From: Microthrixaceae bacterium
Lineage (GTDB): Bacteria; Actinomycetota; Acidimicrobiia; Acidimicrobiales; Microtrichaceae
Reading direction: 5' to 3'
DNA: 64,000 nt
Assembly (NCBI GenBank): GCA_020027475.1
Contig: JAHRAZ010000128.1
Coordinates: forward strand, 62,001 to 126,000
This document shows positions 33,829 to 43,550 of this stretch, one piece after another. The notes below the pieces were generated by a model. It saw only the letters and a list, made by a program, of their open reading frames with translations. It was not told where the DNA came from and ran no database searches. How positions within the stretch are numbered: the first letter of the stretch is position 1; the number at the start of each line of letters is the position of its first letter. Both the position numbers and the translations under genes were made by a program.

Positions 33829-34343
33829 GGGATGTCCTTGAACGGAGCCGGCCTGGTGGGGGGAACAGCGGTGATCGCCGCAGTGGTCAGGTGCTCGAGA
33901 CGCTTGACCTCTTTGGTGACCATCTCCGGCGAGTCATGGCCCATTGCGTGAACCCTGATACGCGGCGGAGCCGAGTTGACGTTCACGGTCAGCGATCCTG
34001 GGACAAGGCTGAGCAGATCTGCCACGACTGTGAGCTGCAGTGGTTGATCGACCTGAAGGTCTACGTCGACGAAGAAGCTTCGAGTGTTGCGTTCGGTGGG
34101 AACGAGCACGGCCTTTGCCACTCGAGCACTCCCGATCACCAACTCGACCAGCAGTACTATCACCAGCTTGAACAGGCCAAGAAGGTGGATCTTGTATGAG
34201 CATCCGCGGGAGCTTCGTCGGTACAGCGAGGAGATCACTCCTGCCACCACGAGGCCACTGAAGAGGTTCGTGTACGAGATGTTGCCCCATAGGGCGAACC
34301 AGAGTGCGAGCAACAGAAGTGGGCCGAGAATCCGGGTACTCAT
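33825..34343 (-). CDS. mnhE: Mrp antiporter subunit E
   Basis: 172 aa. Two N-terminal membrane helices then a cytosolic domain with LSLVPGSLTVNVNSAPPRIRVHAM, matching MrpE. It is required for stable assembly of the antiporter in studied species. Start overlaps the mnhD stop by 4 nt. Confidence 0.92.
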   Translation of the reverse strand: MSTRILGPLLLLALWFALWGNISYTNLFSGLVVAGVISSLYRRSSRGCSYKIHLLGLFKLVIVLLVELVIGSARVAKAVLVPTERNTRSFFVDVDLQVDQPLQLTVVADLLSLVPGSLTVNVNSAPPRIRVHAMGHDSPEMVTKEVKRLEHLTTAAITAVPPTRPAPFKDIP

Positions 34344-35833
34344 TTTGAGTCACCCACGATCGCTTCGGAGATCTCGGCGGGGAGATACAGGTCCTCTGCG
34401 GCGCGCTCAGTGAAGCTGTAGAGCGGACCGGCTGCCAATGCGATTCCCACTCCGAGTGCCACCACGGACGCCGCGGCGGCACTCATGCGCCGGTGGTGTC
34501 GCAGGACGCCCTTGCGGGGATCCACTGGCATGACGTCGCCCCAGAACAGGCCCGACCATATCTTGAGCATCGACACCAGGGTGAAGAGGGAGACCAGCAG
34601 TGCCACTGCCACGAGAACCCATTCCTGCTGGTCAAGTCCGGCCGTCACGATCCCGACCTTGCCGACGAAACCGGACAACGGCGGGATTCCGGCCAGACTC
34701 ATGGCGCTGAGCATGAACATGAACGCGAGGGGGCCGGATCTTCGTGCCATGCCGCCAACACGGTCCAGGCGCGAGGTGCCGGTCTCGGCTTCGACTATTC
34801 CCTCCACCAGAAACAGTGATGTCTTGATGGGGATCTGGTGGAGAACAAAGAAGATGGTGGCGGTCAGCGCGGCCACTCCTCCGAGAGCCAACCCCATGAC
34901 CATGTACCCGATCTGGCTGACAATGTGAAATGACAGGATGCGTTTCATGTCGGATTGGGCGATCGCGCCGAGTACCCCGATGATCATGGTCAAACCGGCG
35001 ATCCACATGAGCAGTGTTCGGTTCGTGTCAGGGAACAACAGGGTTTGGGTGCGAATCAGCGCGTACACGCCAATCTTGGTGAGGAGGCCGGCGAATACAG
35101 CCGTCACAGGGCCGGGTGCAGCGGGGTAGCTGTCTGGCAACCAGGAGAACAACGGGAAGATGGCGGCCTTGAGGCCGAAAGCGGCGAGCAACAGCAGGTT
35201 GAGCCCGGTCTGTATGCCGCTCGGGAGTTCCGCGATTGCGGCCGGGAGTGCGAAGAAACTGAGAGTCCCCGTGGCGGCGAAGACCAGCGCCACAGCCATC
35301 AGCAGGAGAGTGGATTCGAGCACGTTCAGCACTACGTACGTCGTGCCGGAACGAATCTGCTCGTCGTTGCCCTCCAGCATGATCAGTACATACGAGGACA
35401 ACAGCAGTAATTCCACCGCAACGAACAGGTTGAACAGGTCGGCCGTGACGAAGGCCGCGGAAACGCCGGCCACCATCACCAGGTACGCGGGCTGGTACCA
35501 GATACTCATCTCGCCGGCGGCTTTCTGGCCCGCCGAATAGAGCAGAACCGCAAGAAGCATCAGCATGGCTATGACCAACATGAGTGACGCGAAACGGTCG
35601 GCGTAGAGATCGAGGGTCACCCCGATCGGGGCCTCGGGAATCGATGTGACGGCCCGGATGGGGCCGTCGGCATCCACTTTCAGCAGGAGGGCGATCGAGA
35701 GGATTGTGGTTCCGGCGGCGACAGTGAAGGTCACCGCTGTTTGCATCGTTCGCAGTCGGGCTACCACAAGGGAGGCTCCGGCTCCGAGGAGTGGAACCAG
35801 GACCATTAGTGGAAGGATCGCCTCTGAGGTCAT
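34340..35833 (-). CDS. mnhD: Mrp antiporter subunit D (complex I NuoM/N-like proton channel)
   Basis: 497 aa with about 14 hydrophobic spans. Antiporter-like signatures: ADLFNLFVAVELLLLSSYVLIML with the conserved Glu, KAAIFPLFSWLPDSYPAAPGPVTAVFAGLLTKIGVYAL with the conserved Lys, and SDMKRILSFHIVSQIGYMVMGL. It forms one of the ion-conducting half channels of Mrp. Overlaps mnhC by 4 nt. Confidence 0.95.
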   Translation of the reverse strand: MTSEAILPLMVLVPLLGAGASLVVARLRTMQTAVTFTVAAGTTILSIALLLKVDADGPIRAVTSIPEAPIGVTLDLYADRFASLMLVIAMLMLLAVLLYSAGQKAAGEMSIWYQPAYLVMVAGVSAAFVTADLFNLFVAVELLLLSSYVLIMLEGNDEQIRSGTTYVVLNVLESTLLLMAVALVFAATGTLSFFALPAAIAELPSGIQTGLNLLLLAAFGLKAAIFPLFSWLPDSYPAAPGPVTAVFAGLLTKIGVYALIRTQTLLFPDTNRTLLMWIAGLTMIIGVLGAIAQSDMKRILSFHIVSQIGYMVMGLALGGVAALTATIFFVLHQIPIKTSLFLVEGIVEAETGTSRLDRVGGMARRSGPLAFMFMLSAMSLAGIPPLSGFVGKVGIVTAGLDQQEWVLVAVALLVSLFTLVSMLKIWSGLFWGDVMPVDPRKGVLRHHRRMSAAAASVVALGVGIALAAGPLYSFTERAAEDLYLPAEISEAIVGDSK

Positions 35834-36267
35834 GAGTCACCCGCTTCGGGTACTTCATCGAGGCCACCGGTGAACTCCGAGTCGGAGGTGGTCGGGTCGG
35901 GGCCGCTGCTGCGATCGGATTCCAACGCTGCGCGGGCGAGGCGGACATCCTCGATATCGTCCTCCACATCGTCGTTTCCGTCGATGGTCCAAGACCGTAG
36001 GGCTGTCGCGAGGAGGAAGGCTGTGACGCCGAGACCGATCACAATCGCCGTGAGTACCAAGGCCTGCGGCAGGGGATCGGCTGTTTCGCCGCCTTCGCCG
36101 ATGATCGGTGGGGACCCCGGTGATCCACCTGCGGTCAGGGCGATCAGGTTTACCGCGTTTGCCAACAGGCCGATGCCGAGGATGATTCGTGTGAGGCTTC
36201 GGTGCAACAGGAGGTACGTACCAGCGGCACCTTGCAGACCGATGAGCGTTGCCATTGCCCAGCTCAT
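35830..36267 (-). CDS. mnhC: Mrp antiporter subunit C (NuoK-like)
   Basis: 145 aa from ATG 36267. NuoK-like three-helix core (GAAGTYLLLHRSLTRIILGIGLLANAVNLIAL; PLPQALVLTAIVIGLGVTAFLLA) with a long acidic cytosolic tail (DGNDDVEDDIEDVRLARAALE and onwards), longer than in most MrpC proteins. Start overlaps the mnhAB stop by 4 nt. Confidence 0.93.
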   Translation of the reverse strand: MSWAMATLIGLQGAAGTYLLLHRSLTRIILGIGLLANAVNLIALTAGGSPGSPPIIGEGGETADPLPQALVLTAIVIGLGVTAFLLATALRSWTIDGNDDVEDDIEDVRLARAALESDRSSGPDPTTSDSEFTGGLDEVPEAGDS

Positions 36268-39137
36268 CGCGTTGTTCCCACTTCGTCGGTTGCCAAGTCG
36301 TCGGCGAGGTTGGCTTCGCCGGCCGTTTCGTCGGTGTCCACGAGTGCTCGTATGGCTCCTACAACGGAACCGACCACCACGAGATACACCCCGATGTCGA
36401 AGAAGGAAGACGACACCAGTTTCACCTGGCCGATCAGCGGCAGTGTGAACTTCCAGATCGTGGATTCCATCGGGGCTCCGCCCGTGGCCAGCGGATACCC
36501 TGCCACGATCGCCGCCAGGAGGAGTCCGGCACCCATCAGTTTGATCGGATCGATGCCTAGCTTGCGAACGGAACCGGGACCTTCGGCGAAGTAGCGCAGC
36601 GCCACTGCTATCGAGAGCACAAGCCCTCCTGCGAATCCACCGCCCGGGGCGTTGTGACCCCGAAAGGTCAGGTACACCGATGTCACCGCCAGCACCGGTA
36701 CGAGACCCCGCGTGGTGGTCGTCAGGATCACCGACCTCCATTGTGGCGCCGGGCCGACATCGCCGTCCACGGATGATTGCCGGATGCCGAACCTGGTTCC
36801 ATTGTTCGCTGGAGCTGAGGCAAAGAGGCCTCGTCGGAGCATCTCGCGTCGGGCAACGGCGGCGAGGTTGATCACACCCACGGCGGCAACCGCGAGAACG
36901 GCGATTTCGCCCAGGGTGTCCCAGCCGCGGAAGTCCACCAGGATCACGTTCACCACGTTCTTGCCGCCACCGGCGGGTTCGGCCAGCGAAGTGAGTCTGT
37001 CGCCCACCGGGTAGTCACTCCTTACGGCGCTGGTGGCAACGGCGAAGAGCGCAAGCCCGATTCCCACCGCGGCAGCGAACAACCCGCGCACTACCCCCGG
37101 CGCCCAACTGGGAGGCCGGGAGAACTTCTCGGGCAGACGTGCAAGGACCAGGAGGTACAGCACGATCACCAGCGTTTCCACCAGGAATTGAGTGAATGCG
37201 AGATCGGGTGCGCCGTATGAAAGAAACACGATGGCCAAGCCATATCCGGCGCCTCCCAGCAGCAGAGCGGCGCTGAATCGACGCTGGGTGCGCAGGATCC
37301 CCACTGTGAGGACAGCGGTGACAGCCACGGCGCCCAGTTCGATGGGGGAATTGGTGATCCTGGTGGTGCCGAGGTCACGGAGGTCCCCTGCGGCCAATGC
37401 TGCGACAAAGCAGGCAATCAGGGTGGCCAATGCCACACCGACGTACACGGGAAGGGACCCGCTGTGGGTAACCGCTGTGATCTTTCGTGCCCCCAGCAGG
37501 AGACCGTTGTAGGAGCGGTCGTACAGGGTGGTGGCGAATCCGACTCCCGCATCGGCATCCCGTTCGTGGCGGTAGAGCCACCAAGCGATGGCGCTTCCAC
37601 CCACCCAGGTGACTACAGAAAGCGCCAGCGCGCTGTTCAGCCCGGGCCAGAGGACGAGGTGATAGGCATTGGAGGCCGGATCCAGCGATGACGCGACCTT
37701 GCCCAGCCAGTCTCCAACTGGTCCGGCGATCAGTCCGAACAGCAATGAGAGGAACGCCAGGAGCACCGGTGCAAACTTGAATCCCCAGGACGGGATCTTC
37801 ACCCGCGCCGGGTTCACTGGGGGGTGTCCGGCTGTACCAGGTGCCCGATTGCCGAATACCCCCATCAGCAGGCGAACTGTGTATGCCACTGTGAATGCCG
37901 AACCCACAACCACCGCAGCCACCGTGATGGTTCCGGCGAAGCCCATGTCCAGTTTCAGAAGTGCGTCCAGACCCTTTTCCTTGGCGACGAATCCAAACGT
38001 GGGCGGGATTGCCGCCATGGAGGCGCCGGCGGTGACCGTGGCCGCGGCAATCACCGGAAGCTTCCTGAGCAATCCGCGAAGCCGTCGAATGTCCCGGGTT
38101 CCGACTTGATGATCGACCACGCCGATATTGAGGAACAGCGAGGCCTTGAACAAAGCGTGGGCCGTGAGAAGAGCCACGCCGGCGTAGGTGGTGCCGGCAG
38201 TACCTACGCCCAGCAGGATCATCAGGAGTCCGAGCTGGGACACCGTGCCGTGGGCGAGGATCAATTTGGCATCGTGTTGGCGCAGCGCCCGCATCCCGCC
38301 GAGCAACAGCGAAATCGAACCGGCTGTGAGGACCATGAAACGCCAAGGTGGGACCTCGGCGAATACCGGAGCGAATCGTGCCACCACCACGAGTCCGGCC
38401 TTCACCATCGTGGCGGAATGTAGGTACGCGGAGATCGGCGTGGGTGCAGCCATGGCTCCCGGCAGCCAGAAGTGCAGCGGGAACTGAGCTGACTTCGCGA
38501 ACGCTCCGATGAGCACCAGCACCAACGCCGCCGGTACGACGCCATTGGTTGGAGGGTTGGCGAGGATCTCGCTGATCTCTGAGGTGCCCGAGGCACTGCT
38601 GAGCAAGATGAGCCCAGCCAACATCGCGATTCCGCCGCCTCCGGTGACGAGGAATGCTCTCGTGGCAGCCTTGCGGGCAGCAGAACTCCGATCTTCCAGC
38701 CCGATCAGCAGGAATGAGATTACCGAGGTCAGCTCCCAGAACAGGAACAGGGTGAAGAGTCCGTTGGCTGCCACGAGGCCCCACATGGCGCCGGCGAAAG
38801 CCGCGAGCAGTCCGGCGATCTTTCCCAGATCGGGCCGTTTCGGAAAGTAGAAGTGGCTGTAGCCGAGCACCAGTGTCCCGATGCCGAAGATGAGTAATCC
38901 CATCAGCAATGCCCAGCCGTCGAGACGGAAGTCGAGGGTCAGCCCGAGCTGCGGGACCCAGTTCCAGTTCTCCGTGGTGATCTCCCCGGAGGTGACAGCC
39001 GACGCCTGGGTGAGGATCCAGATGAACCCGATGAACATTCCGAACGTGGCCACGGGAATTGCCCAGCGCTCGGATCGCCTTCCCGGGGCCAGGCATATCA
39101 TGGCAACGATCCCTTGAAGGGCGAGAAGGGCGATCAT
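36264..39137 (-). CDS. mnhAB: Fused Mrp antiporter subunits A and B
   Basis: 957 aa, first gene of the operon. The N-terminal two-thirds is the NuoL-like MrpA: FFLFWELTSVISFLLIG, FPLHFWLPGAMAAPTPISAYLHSATMVKAGL, and many helices. The C-terminal ~170 residues are MrpB (VYLTFRGHNAPGGGFAGGLVLSIAVALRYFAEGP). MrpA and MrpB are separate in Bacillus; fused A-B occurs in group 2 systems such as Sinorhizobium Pha. The complex exchanges Na+ (or K+) for H+ and supports pH and salt tolerance. All seven functions are present. Confidence 0.95.
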   Translation of the reverse strand: MIALLALQGIVAMICLAPGRRSERWAIPVATFGMFIGFIWILTQASAVTSGEITTENWNWVPQLGLTLDFRLDGWALLMGLLIFGIGTLVLGYSHFYFPKRPDLGKIAGLLAAFAGAMWGLVAANGLFTLFLFWELTSVISFLLIGLEDRSSAARKAATRAFLVTGGGGIAMLAGLILLSSASGTSEISEILANPPTNGVVPAALVLVLIGAFAKSAQFPLHFWLPGAMAAPTPISAYLHSATMVKAGLVVVARFAPVFAEVPPWRFMVLTAGSISLLLGGMRALRQHDAKLILAHGTVSQLGLLMILLGVGTAGTTYAGVALLTAHALFKASLFLNIGVVDHQVGTRDIRRLRGLLRKLPVIAAATVTAGASMAAIPPTFGFVAKEKGLDALLKLDMGFAGTITVAAVVVGSAFTVAYTVRLLMGVFGNRAPGTAGHPPVNPARVKIPSWGFKFAPVLLAFLSLLFGLIAGPVGDWLGKVASSLDPASNAYHLVLWPGLNSALALSVVTWVGGSAIAWWLYRHERDADAGVGFATTLYDRSYNGLLLGARKITAVTHSGSLPVYVGVALATLIACFVAALAAGDLRDLGTTRITNSPIELGAVAVTAVLTVGILRTQRRFSAALLLGGAGYGLAIVFLSYGAPDLAFTQFLVETLVIVLYLLVLARLPEKFSRPPSWAPGVVRGLFAAAVGIGLALFAVATSAVRSDYPVGDRLTSLAEPAGGGKNVVNVILVDFRGWDTLGEIAVLAVAAVGVINLAAVARREMLRRGLFASAPANNGTRFGIRQSSVDGDVGPAPQWRSVILTTTTRGLVPVLAVTSVYLTFRGHNAPGGGFAGGLVLSIAVALRYFAEGPGSVRKLGIDPIKLMGAGLLLAAIVAGYPLATGGAPMESTIWKFTLPLIGQVKLVSSSFFDIGVYLVVVGSVVGAIRALVDTDETAGEANLADDLATDEVGTTR

Positions 39138-39244
39138 CAGACGGCGGTCATGGGGTTGCCCGCGAAGCTACTCGTAGTGCAGGTTTGGCTGGTCGATCTA
39201 CCCAGGGGACCGGGCCAGCAGGGATTGAGCCGGCAGGGACCGGA

Positions 39245-40456
39245 TCAGAGGTGTCGGGCGAGTTCGGTCCGGGCGACCTGTCGGCGGTGGACTTCGTCAG
39301 GGCCGTCAGCGAATCGCAGAGTGCGCAGCCCGGCGTACATTCGCGCGAGCACGAAGTCGTCGGAGACTCCTGCGCCTCCGTGTGCCTGAATGGCCCGGTC
39401 GACAACCCGCAGGGCGGTGTTTGGGGCAACGACCTTGATTGCCGAAATTTCGATGGCCGCACCTTTGGATCCAACGGTGTCCATCAGCCAGGCGGCCTTC
39501 AGGGTCAGGAGTCGGGCTTGCTCGATTTCCATTCGGGAGTCGGCGATCCATTCGCGGATCACGCCCTGCTGAGACAGCTTTGAACCGAATGCCTCGCGTG
39601 CCTCCACGCGGCGACACATCAGATCCAGCGCCCGCTCGGCAATGCCGATGCAGCGCATGCAGTGATGGATTCGGCCGGGGCCGAGGCGGGCCTGGGCGAT
39701 GGCGAAGCCGCTACCTTCGGAGCCGATCAGGTTCTCCGCTGGAACCCGGACATCATTGAATTCCATTTCCACATGGCCTTCGCGGTCTTGATATCCGAAC
39801 ACTGGTAGATCCCGGAGGATTTCGAGTCCGGGAGAATCGCGCGGCACGAGGATCATCGACTGTTGTTTGTACCGGGCTGCGTTTGGATCTGTCTTGCCCA
39901 TGACGATGAATACTTTGCAGCGATCCGAAGCGGCACCAGAGATCCACCATTTGCGGCCGTTCAGCACGTATTCATCGCCCTGACGCTCGATCGAAAGCTG
40001 AATGTTGGTGGCGTCCGAGGATGCCACTGCCGGTTCGGTCATGGCGAAAGCGGACCGTATCTCGCCATTGAGCAGCGGCACGAGCCACTGCTCCTGTTGC
40101 ACTGTTGAGCCGAACAGGGAGAGTACTTCCATGTTTCCGGTGTCGGGTGCGGAGCAATTCATTGCCTCGGGAGCGAGTGCACTACTCATGCCCGAAATCT
40201 CGGCGAGTGGCGCATAGTCGATGTTGGAGACTGGCTCGGGAGTCCACTGGGTCTGGTGAGGCATGAACAAGTTCCACAGTCCCCTTCCCCGGGCCTCCAC
40301 CTTCAGGTCTTCGATGATTTGCGGATGCGCGTGGTCGTCGCCGGCAGCCTTCATCTGGGCGTCATAAACCGACTCGGCCGGATAGACGTGTCTGTCCATG
40401 AAGTCGGCGAGGTTCTCCTGGAGTTCTTGCGCCCGCGGGGTGGGATTGAAATCCAT
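39245..40456 (-). CDS. Acyl-CoA dehydrogenase
   Basis: 403 aa from ATG 40456 with AAAGGAGA upstream (the 27 codons before it have no family match). FAD-dependent ACAD features: [53 protein letters not shown], the Arg region of [19 protein letters not shown], and [35 protein letters not shown]. It introduces the alpha-beta double bond in an acyl-CoA; chain-length preference is not readable. Divergent from topA across 204 bp that contain the topA promoter. Confidence 0.93.
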   Translation of the reverse strand: MDFNPTPRAQELQENLADFMDRHVYPAESVYDAQMKAAGDDHAHPQIIEDLKVEARGRGLWNLFMPHQTQWTPEPVSNIDYAPLAEISGMSSALAPEAMNCSAPDTGNMEVLSLFGSTVQQEQWLVPLLNGEIRSAFAMTEPAVASSDATNIQLSIERQGDEYVLNGRKWWISGAASDRCKVFIVMGKTDPNAARYKQQSMILVPRDSPGLEILRDLPVFGYQDREGHVEMEFNDVRVPAENLIGSEGSGFAIAQARLGPGRIHHCMRCIGIAERALDLMCRRVEAREAFGSKLSQQGVIREWIADSRMEIEQARLLTLKAAWLMDTVGSKGAAIEISAIKVVAPNTALRVVDRAIQAHGGAGVSDDFVLARMYAGLRTLRFADGPDEVHRRQVARTELARHL

Positions 40457-40622
40457 GCTGGGTCTCCTTTGTTCGATGAGGAGGACGGGTCCGGGACCGC
40501 ACACTATCCCCATCGGTTTGCACGCCTCGGTGATCACAATCTCAATCAGGTTGGTGACCCCGGATTTCGCCCGTATCGGCGCGGCGTGACCAGAAATCAG
40601 CTTCAGCTGGTGATGAACAGGC

Positions 40623-40651
40623 TTGACAGATGGCCGTCGGACGTTTTAGTT
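40623..40651 (+). promoter_or_regulatory. Promoter of topA
   Basis: TTGACA at 40623-40628, a 17-bp spacer and TTAGTT at 40646-40651. The -35 is perfect, the -10 weak. Transcription would begin 1-3 nt before ATG 40661, so the mRNA would be almost leaderless. Confidence 0.5.
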
Positions 40652-40660
40652 GTCCTTCCG

Positions 40661-43459
40661 ATGCCAAAATCTCTTCTGATCGTCGAGTCACCCGCCAAAG
40701 CCAAGAAGATCGCGGAGTTTCTCGGCGACGACTACTTGATCGAATCATCGGTCGGACACATCCGCGACCTCCCGCGCAACAGTGCGGATGTCCCGAAAAA
40801 CATGAAGGGTGAGAAGTGGGCCCGGCTGGGTGTGGACACCGAGAATCATTTCAAGCCGCTGTATGTGATTTCAGCCGACAAGAGAGACCAGGTCCGCAAA
40901 CTGAAGTCGCTGCTCAAAGATGCTGATGAGCTGTATCTCGCAACAGATGAGGATCGTGAGGGGGAGGCAATCGCCTGGCACCTTCTCGAAGTGTTGAATC
41001 CCGAGGTCCCGGTTCACCGCATGGTGTTCCATGAAATCACTCGCGAAGCAATTCTGGAGGCCGTCAACAATCCGCGTGAACTGGATCGCCGCCTCGTCGA
41101 TGCCCAGGAGTCGCGACGGATTCTCGATCGCCTGTACGGATACGAGGTATCGCCAGTCTTGTGGAAAAAGGTCATGCCGAAGTTGTCTGCAGGCCGGGTG
41201 CAGTCGGTGACCACCCGAATTGTGGTGGAACGAGAGCGGGAGCGCATGGCGTTCCGATCCGCATCCTGGTGGGATCTGCAGGCTCAGCTTCATCATGGCG
41301 ACGACTCCCTGGATCAGACCGTGTTCCCGGCCGAATTGCTTCAGGTCGATAGCTCCCGCCTGGCCAGTGGCAAGGACTTCGACGACACGGGCCGGCTCAC
41401 AGCCAAGGCGGAGAAGGCCTCGGTCATGGTCCTCGACAACGTGGAGGCTGCAGCGTTGCGGGAGTCGCTGATGCGGGCCGAGCCAACGGTGAGGTCGGTG
41501 GAGGCGAAGCCATATACGCGGAAGCCGTTTGCGCCCTTCATGACTTCAACCCTCCAGCGTGAAGCTGGTAACAAGCTTCGCTTCAGTTCCTCCCAGACGA
41601 TGTCGGCGGCTCAACGCCTGTACGAGAACGGGTTCATCACCTACATGCGTACCGACAGCACCACATTGTCGGGTACCGCCCTGTCGGCAGCCAGGTCCGT
41701 GATCTCAAAAGATTTTGGTGCTGACTATCTGCCCGCGGCCCCTCGCCACTACGCCAACAAGGTCAAGAACGCCCAGGAAGCACACGAGGCGATCCGCCCC
41801 GCGGGCGAACACTTCAAGTCACCCACGGAAGTTCGGGCGAGGGTCTCACCCTCGGAAGCGAAGCTGTACGAACTCATCTGGAAGCGCACCATCGCCTCTC
41901 AGATGACCAACGCCAATGGTGAAACGGTTTCGGTTCGCTTCGACGCGCAAAGCGCCGACGGCCGGGCCGTAATCCTCGGTGCTTCCGGAAGCACGGTTCT
42001 CTTCCCTGGGTTCCTGAGGGCATATACCGCCGGCCGTGAAGAAGGTGCCGAGGACGAGAACGCGGAAAAGGTCCTGCCCGACATGTCCGAAGGTGATGGT
42101 ATGTCGGTGGATTCCCTTGAAGCTGTTGGACACGAAACCCAGCCTCCTTCGAGGTACTCCGAGTCTTCCCTGATCAAGAAACTCGAAGAACTCGGCGTTG
42201 GTCGGCCTTCAACCTGGGCATCGAACATCACGACGATTCTGGACCGCGGATACGTGTGGAAGAAGGGCAGCGCCCTGGTGCCCACCCTCACCGCCTTTGC
42301 CGTGGTGGGACTGATGGAGAGTCACTTCCCGAATCTCGTGGACTACACCTTCACCGCGAAAATGGAGGAAGACCTGGACTCCATCGCCCTCGGTACAGCC
42401 GACATGGAGCCCTGGTTGAGCCGGTTCTATTTCGGCACCAGGGATCAGGTGGATGCCAACGGAGAGTTCCCGCACGGGTCAGCGGGTCTGGGCGGACTCG
42501 GATTGCAGGAGTTGGTGCTGGAGCGTCTGGGCGACATTGATGCCCGTGCCGTGAACTCGCTGCCTCTGGGCGTGGACGCGCAAGGGCGGCCGATCTGCGC
42601 AAGGGTCGGGCGGTTCGGGCCGTATCTGGAGCGGGGCACGGGTGATGACACCGACCGGGCGAGCATTCCAGATGACTTGCCACCTGACGAGCTGACCATC
42701 GAACGTGCTGTGGAACTGATCGAGGCCCCGTCGGGTGACCGGGTTCTGGGTGAACACCCGTCGACCGGCCTTGAAGTCCAGTTGAAGAACGGTCGCTTCG
42801 GCCCGTACGTGATGGAGGGCATCCATGACGATGAAACGGGTATGAAACCCCGGACAGCGTCGCTGTTTGCCGACATGGATCCGGAGACAGTGACGCTGGA
42901 ACAGATCCTTCCCCTGCTGGAGCTTCCCCGCGATGTAGGAACCGATCCGGCTGATGGGGAAATGATCCGTGCCTACAACGGTCGGTACGGGCCCTACATC
43001 AAGAAGGGAAATGACAGCCGTTCGATCGAGAACGAAGCGCAACTGTTGACCATCACGCTGGAAGGGGCGCTAAAGATCCTGGCCGAACCGAAACGTCGGC
43101 GAGGCCAGAAGAGTTCTGCTCCCCTGAAGGAACTTGGGGTCGACCCGAACTCGGAGAAGCCAGTGGTGGTGAAGGACGGCCGGTTCGGTCCTTACGTCAC
43201 CGACGGCGAGTACAACGCGAGCTTGCGAAAGTCCGATTCCGTTGAGGAGATCAACCTTGAGCGGGGACTCGATCTTCTGGCGGAGCGGCGGGCCAAGGGT
43301 CCTGCGAAGAAGAAGAAAAAGAAGAAGGCTCCGGCGAAGAAGAAGGCTCCGGCCAAGAAGAAGGCTCCGGCCAAGAAGAAGGCTCCGGCCAAGAAGAAGG
43401 CTCCGGCGAAGAAGAAGGCTCCGAAATTGGGAACCGGAACTGAGCCCGACGACGAGTAA
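40661..43459 (+). CDS. topA: DNA topoisomerase I
   Basis: 932 aa from ATG 40661; the open frame runs further upstream through the promoter. The TOPRIM domain (LLIVESPAKAKKIAEFLG; LYLATDEDREGEAIAWHLLE) is followed by the active-site Tyr328 in GFITYMRTDST. The C-terminus has no zinc fingers but four repeats of the NGRFGPY type (GRFGPYLERG, GRFGPYVMEG, GRYGPYIKKG, GRFGPYVTDG) and then a Lys/Ala/Pro tail. It relaxes negative supercoils. The lysine-rich tail is known in actinobacterial TopA to aid processivity. A histone-like gene with the same repeat follows. Confidence 0.96.
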   Translation: MPKSLLIVESPAKAKKIAEFLGDDYLIESSVGHIRDLPRNSADVPKNMKGEKWARLGVDTENHFKPLYVISADKRDQVRKLKSLLKDADELYLATDEDREGEAIAWHLLEVLNPEVPVHRMVFHEITREAILEAVNNPRELDRRLVDAQESRRILDRLYGYEVSPVLWKKVMPKLSAGRVQSVTTRIVVERERERMAFRSASWWDLQAQLHHGDDSLDQTVFPAELLQVDSSRLASGKDFDDTGRLTAKAEKASVMVLDNVEAAALRESLMRAEPTVRSVEAKPYTRKPFAPFMTSTLQREAGNKLRFSSSQTMSAAQRLYENGFITYMRTDSTTLSGTALSAARSVISKDFGADYLPAAPRHYANKVKNAQEAHEAIRPAGEHFKSPTEVRARVSPSEAKLYELIWKRTIASQMTNANGETVSVRFDAQSADGRAVILGASGSTVLFPGFLRAYTAGREEGAEDENAEKVLPDMSEGDGMSVDSLEAVGHETQPPSRYSESSLIKKLEELGVGRPSTWASNITTILDRGYVWKKGSALVPTLTAFAVVGLMESHFPNLVDYTFTAKMEEDLDSIALGTADMEPWLSRFYFGTRDQVDANGEFPHGSAGLGGLGLQELVLERLGDIDARAVNSLPLGVDAQGRPICARVGRFGPYLERGTGDDTDRASIPDDLPPDELTIERAVELIEAPSGDRVLGEHPSTGLEVQLKNGRFGPYVMEGIHDDETGMKPRTASLFADMDPETVTLEQILPLLELPRDVGTDPADGEMIRAYNGRYGPYIKKGNDSRSIENEAQLLTITLEGALKILAEPKRRRGQKSSAPLKELGVDPNSEKPVVVKDGRFGPYVTDGEYNASLRKSDSVEEINLERGLDLLAERRAKGPAKKKKKKKAPAKKKAPAKKKAPAKKKAPAKKKAPAKKKAPKLGTGTEPDDE
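43319..43423 (+). repeat. 18-bp tandem repeat (KKKAPA) in the topA 3' end
   Basis: Five full 18-bp units AAGAAGAAGGCTCCGGC(C/G), starting at 43319, 43337, 43355, 43373 and 43391, and a partial sixth. Units encode Lys-Lys-Lys-Ala-Pro-Ala. Four wobble positions vary only between CCG GCC and CCG GCG. Confidence 0.95.
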
Positions 43460-43550
43460 CTGCTCCCAATAGTTGGGAGACGGAGATCACGCGATTACAT
43501 TTGAAGTGTGCCTCCCAGTGGTTGGGTGGCCGTTACCGAGGAGTTCCTTG

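Noticed and set aside
40256-40660. Extension of topA to an upstream start near 40256
   Set aside because: The added 135 residues overlap the antisense acyl-CoA dehydrogenase gene and the TTGACA promoter, and have no topoisomerase similarity.
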